Below, piece after piece: positions 58,506-64,000 of a stretch of 64,000 nucleotides of DNA. The notes below the pieces were generated by a model. It did no database searches. It was not told where the DNA came from and saw only the letters and a program-made list of their open reading frames with translations. A program made the position numbers and the translations under genes. This DNA comes from Actinoplanes italicus (GTDB lineage Bacteria > Actinomycetota > Actinomycetes > Mycobacteriales > Micromonosporaceae): positions 1 to 64,000 of the forward strand of contig NZ_PVMZ01000012.1 of NCBI RefSeq assembly GCF_003001815.1, read 5' to 3'. How positions within the stretch are numbered: position 1 is the first letter of the stretch; the number at the start of each line of letters is the position of its first letter.

Positions 58506-59990
58506 TCAGGTGATCGGCTGCATGCGGTGCAGCAGCCGGTCCAGCGGCATGCTGGCGAAACTGATCCGCACGTCGCTCGAGGCGTACGGCAGCCAGAACC
58601 GCCCGTCGTGGACGAGCCCGCCGCACGAGTAGAGGACGTTCGGCACGTACCCCTCCCGCTCTTTCTCGTCCGGGTCGATGAGTCCCTGCGGCAGGTCGGC
58701 GATGACCCGGGAGGGGTCCTCCAGGTCGAGCAGCATGGCGCCGATGGCGTACCGGCGCATCGGCCCGACGCCGTGGGTGAGCACCAGCCACCCCGCCTCG
58801 GTCTCGATCGGGGAGCCGCAGTTGCCGACCTGGATGAGGTCCCAGCCACGGTGCGGTACGAGGATCGCCCCCACGTGCTGCCAGCGGTGCTGCTCGTCGC
58901 GGACGCTGAGGCCCAGCGTCTCGCCGTCGGAGCGGCACAGCGCGTACTTCTTGCCGTTGATGTAACGCGGGAACATGGCCATGCCCTTGTTGCGGGCGGC
59001 CGGCCCGTGCAGCGTGGTGACCTCGAAGTGCCGCAGATCGCGCGTGAAGATCACCCGCCCGGCGATGTTGAAGCCGTCGTACGCGGTGTAGGTGGCCTGG
59101 TACGCGGTCCGCCCGTCCGGGTCGAGGACCTGCACGAATCGCGCGTCCTCCATGCCCTTGGCCTCGGTCGGTGTGGACGGCCACAGGACCCGCTGGTGCA
59201 GCGGGATCGTGGCCGGGAACGTGACCGCGTAGTCGGCCCCCACGGAACGCCGGATGGCCTCGAGCGCCGTCGGGGTGGTGGGCCGGGCCAGCAGCTCGTT
59301 CGGCAGGTGCCCGAGGATCTCCTCGAATTCGTGGTCGTCGTAGCGTTCCGGCAGCGCCGACAGCACGTACGACGAAGCCTCGTTGTCGATGTCGTCCTCG
59401 GTCAGCGCCGCGCACAGCTGGTGCCGCATGTGTTTGGCGCCGACCCGCTGCCCGATCATCAGGGGGCCGTCCCGGTCCTCGATCCGGATGGCGGCACCCG
59501 GGCCGAGGATGGCGCTGCAGAACCCGATCGACGAGATGTGGCCCTCGCCGATCTGGCGCAGGCTGATCGCCACCCGCAGTTCGCCGGGAAGCAGTTCGCT
59601 CTGGTCCGGGTGCGGGACCATCGACGGGTTGCAGAGGGCGGCGGCCTCGACCGAGAACTCGTGACTGACATACGCGCCGATCAGCGTCCGTGCGGCCGGC
59701 GAGAGCTCGATCTCGTTGGGCACGCGGTGCTGGACCACCTGGTAGTGGTGCTGGAACACGGCGAGGATGTCGTGGTGCCGCCCGGAGAAGCGGTTCAGCA
59801 CGTCGTCGAGGAGCGCGTTGATGTCGCTCTCGTCGAGTTGCAGGATCCGCTCGATGAGGCTCGACGTCCGGTTGTGGACGCTGTTGGCGTCCTCACCCGG
59901 GACGAACAGCTTGATCACGACGCGCCGGCCGTCCGGCGCCATGGTGATGTTGTGACGGGTGATGTCGGTGGTGTTCACCGTTGCTGTCAC
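58506..59990 (-). CDS. GH130-family glycosidase/phosphorylase
   Basis: The 494-residue protein has a helical N-domain of about 150 residues and a five-bladed propeller of GH130 type: KGMEDARFVQVLDPDGRTAY, YTAYDGFNIAGRVIFT, RNKGMAMFPRYINGKKYAL, GWDLIQVGNCGSPIETEAGW and GVGPMRRYAIGAMLLDL. GH130 members are mannoside phosphorylases or hydrolases; MEDAR and the basic residues are consistent with phosphate use, but this is not certain. The GTG start overlaps the upstream stop (GTGA). It is the last gene of the GT4-GT4-six-hairpin-GH130 series. Confidence 0.88.
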   Translation of the reverse strand: MTATVNTTDITRHNITMAPDGRRVVIKLFVPGEDANSVHNRTSSLIERILQLDESDINALLDDVLNRFSGRHHDILAVFQHHYQVVQHRVPNEIELSPAARTLIGAYVSHEFSVEAAALCNPSMVPHPDQSELLPGELRVAISLRQIGEGHISSIGFCSAILGPGAAIRIEDRDGPLMIGQRVGAKHMRHQLCAALTEDDIDNEASSYVLSALPERYDDHEFEEILGHLPNELLARPTTPTALEAIRRSVGADYAVTFPATIPLHQRVLWPSTPTEAKGMEDARFVQVLDPDGRTAYQATYTAYDGFNIAGRVIFTRDLRHFEVTTLHGPAARNKGMAMFPRYINGKKYALCRSDGETLGLSVRDEQHRWQHVGAILVPHRGWDLIQVGNCGSPIETEAGWLVLTHGVGPMRRYAIGAMLLDLEDPSRVIADLPQGLIDPDEKEREGYVPNVLYSCGGLVHDGRFWLPYASSDVRISFASMPLDRLLHRMQPIT

Positions 59991-61078
59991 GCTAGGCCGC
60001 CTGACGGTCGGGTCGCGCTCCGGCTCGCCAGCGTACGGGCATGCTGCAGCGTGGAGACGAGCGCGAGGGTGGATTCGGCTCCTTGGTTCAGATTAGGACC
60101 ATTGGCCGTCAATCCGTCATAACATCCGCCAGTCTCAGCGTCGTACATCACCGTTCCGGTGTCGTTGTCCCCGAGGAACCAGGCGATCGCCTGGAAGAGC
60201 GAAGCGTCCCAATGCTCATCGCCGGTGACGGCCGCCGCCGTGGCGCAGGCGTCGGCCGTGGCGGCCGCCTCGATCGGCTGCTGATCGAAGCGGTGCCGGG
60301 CGCCGGCCGGGGTTCCGGGCCGCCAGCCGCCGACCGGGACGGTCGACAGGTGCCCGTCGTTCTCCTGCGTGCCGCAGAGCCAGCTGAGCATCCGCAACCC
60401 GTCGACGAGCAGACCCTCGTCGCCGAGGAGGTCGCCCGCGGCGATGACGACCTCGGCGAGCGACGGGTTGGCGTAGGTGAGCTCGGGTTCGGGCCAGACC
60501 CAGTCCGGGTCGGAGCCGGGCAGGCCGATCACGGTGGCCGCGTCGCCGAGCAGTTCGGCGACGGCCGGGTCGTACGGCCCGGTGCGCAGCAGCTCGGCGG
60601 CACCGAGCCCGGCGAACGCCATCGCCCGGGGCCACGTCGATCGGCACTGCAGGCCCTGCCGGAACGCCTCCATGGCCTCCCGGCGGATCCACGGGGAGAG
60701 TCCACGGGCCGCGGCGGTGCCGAGCCCCCACATGGCCCGGCCCCACCAGTCGCCGAGTGACGGCTCGTCGGACCAGCGGCGGTCGTACCCCATCCGGTTG
60801 CGAAAGGCGCCGTCCGCTCCCTGCGCGTGGGTGAGGAAGCCGAGGTAGCGCTCGGCGTTGCGGATCAGTTCGGGCCAGGGGTGGGGTTCGCGGGCGGCGA
60901 CGAGCAGGCCGCGGGACACGTCGTCCACGCAGTATCCGTGCTCGCGCCGGGCGATCGCGTTGCGGGCGTGCTCGAGCAGCCCGGTGTCGTCGGAGAGCCG
61001 GAAGACGTGGTCCCAGCGGGGTTCCGGCACGTCGCGCAGCTGGATGGGCGGCGGGATCAGCCGCAGTGACAGCGCCAT
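59987..61078 (-). CDS. Six-hairpin (alpha/alpha barrel) glycosidase-like protein
   Basis: The 363-residue, helix-rich protein has repeated Trp/Gly-containing turns (GYCVDDVSRGLLVAA, LGDWWGRAMWGLGTAA, DNDTGTVMYDAETGGCYDGL) typical of alpha/alpha-barrel glycosidases or epimerases. A catalytic residue cannot be assigned. The chosen ATG at 61078 is two bases after the upstream GT4 stop, and the end overlaps the GH130 gene. Conserved coupling suggests it processes or protects the same glycan. Confidence 0.75.
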   Translation of the reverse strand: MALSLRLIPPPIQLRDVPEPRWDHVFRLSDDTGLLEHARNAIARREHGYCVDDVSRGLLVAAREPHPWPELIRNAERYLGFLTHAQGADGAFRNRMGYDRRWSDEPSLGDWWGRAMWGLGTAAARGLSPWIRREAMEAFRQGLQCRSTWPRAMAFAGLGAAELLRTGPYDPAVAELLGDAATVIGLPGSDPDWVWPEPELTYANPSLAEVVIAAGDLLGDEGLLVDGLRMLSWLCGTQENDGHLSTVPVGGWRPGTPAGARHRFDQQPIEAAATADACATAAAVTGDEHWDASLFQAIAWFLGDNDTGTVMYDAETGGCYDGLTANGPNLNQGAESTLALVSTLQHARTLASRSATRPSGGLA

Positions 61079-61080
61079 GC

Positions 61081-62235
61081 CTAGGCGGGGATCGTCGCGG
61101 CCGCGAGCGGCCGGCGGTCGGAGATGAGGCGGGCGGCGAGGGCCTGGTACCGCGCGGCCACGGCGGGCCAGCGCAGGGTGGGGCCGCCGGCCAGGCCGGC
61201 CAGGCGTCCGGGCAGTCCGGGCTCGGCGAGCACGTGCCGGACGGCGATCGCCATGGCTTCGGGATCCTGATGCGGTACGAGCAGACCCGGCCCGTCGGCG
61301 AGCAGCTCCACGGCGTGCGGGAACTCGGTCGCGACCACCGGCACCCCGGCGGCGACCGCCTCGATCAGCACCCCGGAGGTGACCTGCTCGGTGGAGTCGT
61401 ACGGCAGCACGACCGCGTCCGACGACCGGATCAGCCGGGACAGCTCGGACGGCTCGAGGTAGACGTCGGCCCACTCGACGCAGTCGTCGACGCCCAGGTC
61501 GGCGGCGAGTTCCTTGAGCGAGTCGCGGTAGACGTCGCCCTGCTGCTCGAGGACCTTGGGGTGGGTGCGCCCGGCGACGGTGTAGAGCGGCCGCGGCGAC
61601 AGGTCGTCGAGGAGGGCGAGGGCCCGCAGCGCCCATTCGATGCCCTTGCCCGGCCCGAGCAGGCCCCAGGTCAGCAGGTGCGGCCGGTCGTGGTCCTCGC
61701 GGGGTGTGCCGGTGTGGCTGCCGGCGCCGTGCGGGATCACCGTGACCTTGCGCGGGTTGACGTCGTAGTACGTGGTGAGCCGCTGCCGGGCGGTGTCGGT
61801 CATGGTCACCACGGCGTCGGCGGCCGCGGCGATCTGTTCCAGGACGTTGCGCTGCAGCGGGTCGGGATTGGTGAGCACGGTGTGCAGCACCACGATGGAG
61901 GGGACCCGCAGCGCGCGCAGGACGGGCAGCACCTCGGCTCCGGCGTCACCCGGGTAGATGCCGTACTCGTGCTGCAGGACCGCGACGTCGAAACGGTTCA
62001 GTGCGGTGGCTGCGGCGACCCAGCCGCCGGGACGGTCGGTGTTCCAGGTGTGCACGACCCGTGGCGCGGCCCGGTCGAGCGCGATCCCCCCACTGGTGTT
62101 GTCGCCGGCGAGCAGCCGTACCACTCCGGATCCGCCGTTGCCTCCGGTGAGATGTGTGGCGAGTGCCGCATTGAAAGTCGCCAAACCGCATTGAGTGGGG
62201 GGATAAGTGCTCAAAAACCCGTATGTCGCGGGCAT
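61081..62235 (-). CDS. GT4-family glycosyltransferase
   Basis: The 384-residue GT-B enzyme has FLSTYPPTQCGLATFNAAL at the N-terminus, QHEYGIYPGDAG, and the donor-binding C-domain (LLGPGKGIEWALRAL, then VLPYDSTEQVTSGVLIEAVA with the EX7E-type region). AAAGG precedes the ATG at 62235. It is retaining, probably NDP-hexose dependent, and probably builds the glycan acted on by the co-encoded GH130. Confidence 0.87.
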   Translation of the reverse strand: MPATYGFLSTYPPTQCGLATFNAALATHLTGGNGGSGVVRLLAGDNTSGGIALDRAAPRVVHTWNTDRPGGWVAAATALNRFDVAVLQHEYGIYPGDAGAEVLPVLRALRVPSIVVLHTVLTNPDPLQRNVLEQIAAAADAVVTMTDTARQRLTTYYDVNPRKVTVIPHGAGSHTGTPREDHDRPHLLTWGLLGPGKGIEWALRALALLDDLSPRPLYTVAGRTHPKVLEQQGDVYRDSLKELAADLGVDDCVEWADVYLEPSELSRLIRSSDAVVLPYDSTEQVTSGVLIEAVAAGVPVVATEFPHAVELLADGPGLLVPHQDPEAMAIAVRHVLAEPGLPGRLAGLAGGPTLRWPAVAARYQALAARLISDRRPLAAATIPA

Positions 62236-62396
62236 GACTGGGCCTTTCTCTCCTCGGCCGGCTGCATACCCGCAGCACGGACTCAGCGCGCGCGGGCACG
62301 GTGCCGTACACCGCGGGTGAGCGGCGCAAACGTGGTCCAGGAAAAGGCCTCGTTTAACGCGCAATTCACATTGCGACGTTAACAAGATCTAGCTAA

Positions 62397-63398
62397 TCAA
62401 CTGATGATTTTTCGGTAAATCGCCAGGTAGTCGTCGACCATCCGTTCCGCCGAGAAGCGTTCCCGGGCGCGTGCCGAGCAGGCGGCCCGGTCTATCTCGC
62501 CGATCCGTTCCACCGCGGCCACCGCCTCGTCGACGGTGTCCACCAGGCGGCCGGTGACCCCCTCGTCGACGACCTCCGGCATGGATCCCCTCCGGTACGC
62601 GACGACGGGTGTCCCACACGCCATCGACTCCACCACGGAGAGCCCGAACGGCTCGGCGAACCGGATCGGGTGCAGCAGGGCCGCTCCCGACCCGAGGATG
62701 GTGTCGCGTTCCTCCGGCCCGATCGAGCCGAGATAGACCACGCGATCGCCGTCGATCAACGGCTCTACGCGCTCGGCGAAATAGTCCCGGTCCTGCACGA
62801 TTCCGCACATCACCAGCCGCCGGCCGGCCCGCCGGGCGATCTCGATCGCGATGTCGGTGCCCTTGTCCGGATGGATGCGCCCGAACAGGATCAGATCCTC
62901 GCCCCCGGCGGCGTGGAACGGCAGACCGGCCAGATCGACGCCGTGATACACGGTGGCCAGGTAGTCGAGATCGGGGGAACGGTCACTGTCCGAGATCGAG
63001 ACGAAATGCGACCGGGCCCGCCGGTACGCCGGCAGGATGTTGCGCCCGGAGAAGCCGTGCACGGTGGTCAGCATCGTGGTTCGGCAGTGTCCCGAAAAGG
63101 CCAGCGGCAGCCAGTCCAGATGATTGTGGATCAGGTCGAACTCGGCGGACCGCTCCAGCGCGTGACTGACGTGGATCGCCTCCCAGACCCGCCCGTCGAT
63201 CTCGTCGCTCTCCTCGTAGCCGGTCGGGACCACGCCGTCGAGCGTCGCCTTGGTGACCGAATCGAGGGTCGCGAACAGCGTGACGTCGACCCCGCGGGCG
63301 GTCAGGCCCTCGGCGAGCAGGCTGGTGATCAGCTCCCAGGGGCCGTAGTGCAACGGCGGAGTGCGCCAGGCGATCGGACCCAGCAATGCGATCTTCAT
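62397..63398 (-). CDS. GT4-family glycosyltransferase
   Basis: The 333-residue GT-B enzyme starts MKIALLGPIAWRTPPLHYGP and has DLIHNHLDWLPLAFSG, the donor-domain block LFGRIHPDKGTDIAIEIARR, and the EX7E region in RFAEPFGLSVVESMACGTP. It is 161 bases upstream of the second GT4 in the same direction and divergent from a GH13 gene. Donor and acceptor are unknown. Confidence 0.87.
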   Translation of the reverse strand: MKIALLGPIAWRTPPLHYGPWELITSLLAEGLTARGVDVTLFATLDSVTKATLDGVVPTGYEESDEIDGRVWEAIHVSHALERSAEFDLIHNHLDWLPLAFSGHCRTTMLTTVHGFSGRNILPAYRRARSHFVSISDSDRSPDLDYLATVYHGVDLAGLPFHAAGGEDLILFGRIHPDKGTDIAIEIARRAGRRLVMCGIVQDRDYFAERVEPLIDGDRVVYLGSIGPEERDTILGSGAALLHPIRFAEPFGLSVVESMACGTPVVAYRRGSMPEVVDEGVTGRLVDTVDEAVAAVERIGEIDRAACSARARERFSAERMVDDYLAIYRKIIS

Positions 63399-63480
63399 GA
63401 CAAACCCGAACTTTCGCCCATAACCACCCGGTCAGTATGCATCCCCGGTAGCGGGCGGGTAATCGTGTTAGAGAAGACGA

Positions 63481-64000
63481 ATGACGTGGTGGAAGAAATC
63501 GGTCGTCTACCAGATCTATCCGCGCAGCTTCGCGGACTCCGACGGCGACGGCATGGGCGACCTGCGCGGCATCATCGACCACCTCGACCACCTCGCCGAG
63601 CTGGGTGTCGACGTGCTCTGGCTGTCCCCGGTGTATCCGTCGCCGCAGGATGACAACGGCTACGACATCAGTGACTACCAGGACATCGAGCCGCTCTTCG
63701 GTGATCTGGCGACCTTCGACGAGCTGCTGGCCGGCGCGCACGCCCGGAACATGAAGATCATCATGGACCTGGTGGTGAACCACAGCTCCGACGAGCACGA
63801 GTGGTTCCTGGAGAGCCGGTCGGGCACGGACAGTCCGAAACGGGACTGGTACTGGTGGCGGCCGGCCCGGCCCGGGATGGAACCGGGCACGCCGGGGGCC
63901 GAGCCGACCAACTGGGGGTCCGTCTTCGGCGGCCCGGCCTGGGAGTACGACGAGAAGACCGGTGAGTACTACCTGCACCTGTTCTCGAAGAAGCAGCCCG
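63481..64000 (+). CDS. GH13 alpha-glucosidase, 5' part only
   Basis: The first 173 codons are in the window. They show the GH13 start WWKKSVVYQIYPRSFADSDG, DVLWLSPVYPSPQDDNGYDI, and region I DLVVNHSSDEHEWF, matching oligo-1,6-glucosidase/trehalose-related alpha-glucosidases. The catalytic Asp and Glu lie beyond the edge. ATG at 63481 follows GAGAAGA. The divergent GT4 operon shares an 82-base promoter region. Confidence 0.88.
   Translation, partial: MTWWKKSVVYQIYPRSFADSDGDGMGDLRGIIDHLDHLAELGVDVLWLSPVYPSPQDDNGYDISDYQDIEPLFGDLATFDELLAGAHARNMKIIMDLVVNHSSDEHEWFLESRSGTDSPKRDWYWWRPARPGMEPGTPGAEPTNWGSVFGGPAWEYDEKTGEYYLHLFSKKQP

Overview
The window is about 70% G+C with dense, short-spaced genes, many GTG/TTG starts, SD-driven operons and at least one probable leaderless gene. 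Its gene content (MarR, TetR, LacI and ECF42 regulators, DUF559/AbiEi protein, discoidin-bearing GH87 glucanases, response regulator-flavoprotein fusion, GH130/GT4 island) fits a soil actinomycete, most likely a Micromonosporaceae relative such as Actinoplanes. That placement is an inference from style and content. No rRNA, tRNA, phage or intact insertion sequence was seen.

Layout. 0.3-4.7 kb: TetR-controlled heterodimeric ABC exporter with an 18-bp operator. 4.7-17.4 kb: mixed metabolic and signalling genes: membrane sulfatase, Acg-type nitroreductase, GNAT, CbiZ, shortened ModA-like lipoprotein, methyltransferase on a dead kinase-like domain, NAD kinase with a C-terminal acetyltransferase domain, and a two-gene signalling unit pairing a response regulator-flavoprotein with a cNMP-domain histidine kinase. 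17.5-19.2 kb: an AbiEi/DUF559 nuclease-like gene bracketed by arrays of a 61-bp palindromic element. 19.2-25.6 kb: three-gene operon (YbdK/ATP-grasp fusion, amidotransferase, S9 peptidase) resembling the N-acetylglutaminylglutamine-amide osmolyte locus but with two of three partners replaced. 25.8-31.1 kb: epimerase, a kinase relic, a SulP-carbonic anhydrase fusion and small genes.

31.2-43.9 kb is a coherent alpha-1,3-glucan use locus: two secreted GH87 glucanases, a sugar ABC importer, a GH13 alpha-glucosidase and a LacI regulator, each transcription unit closed by a strong stem-loop. 44.2-47.6 kb holds a DGPF/YCII protein with a candidate ECF42 promoter, a GT-C membrane glycosyltransferase and the ECF42 sigma factor. 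The second 61-bp element array lies at 47.7-48.1 kb. 48.3-53.1 kb: a soluble receptor-signalling fragment, a SEC-C protein and a tryptophan-to-anthranilate operon (kynA, kynU and an amidohydrolase carrying a 36-bp minisatellite). 53.2-56.4 kb: an AhpD-like protein, a His-rich exported protein and a MarR regulator, all sharing the palindrome TTGGCAnTGCCAA, interspersed with 95-bp and 19-bp tandem repeats. 56.4-64 kb: Gfo/Idh/MocA oxidoreductase, methyltransferase, and a glycan operon (two GT4, a six-hairpin protein, GH130) divergent from a GH13 enzyme that runs off the window.

The strongest candidates for undescribed biology are the 61-bp element family around the DUF559 gene, with covarying arms and 11-bp indel steps, and the MarR/His-rich/AhpD mini-regulon.
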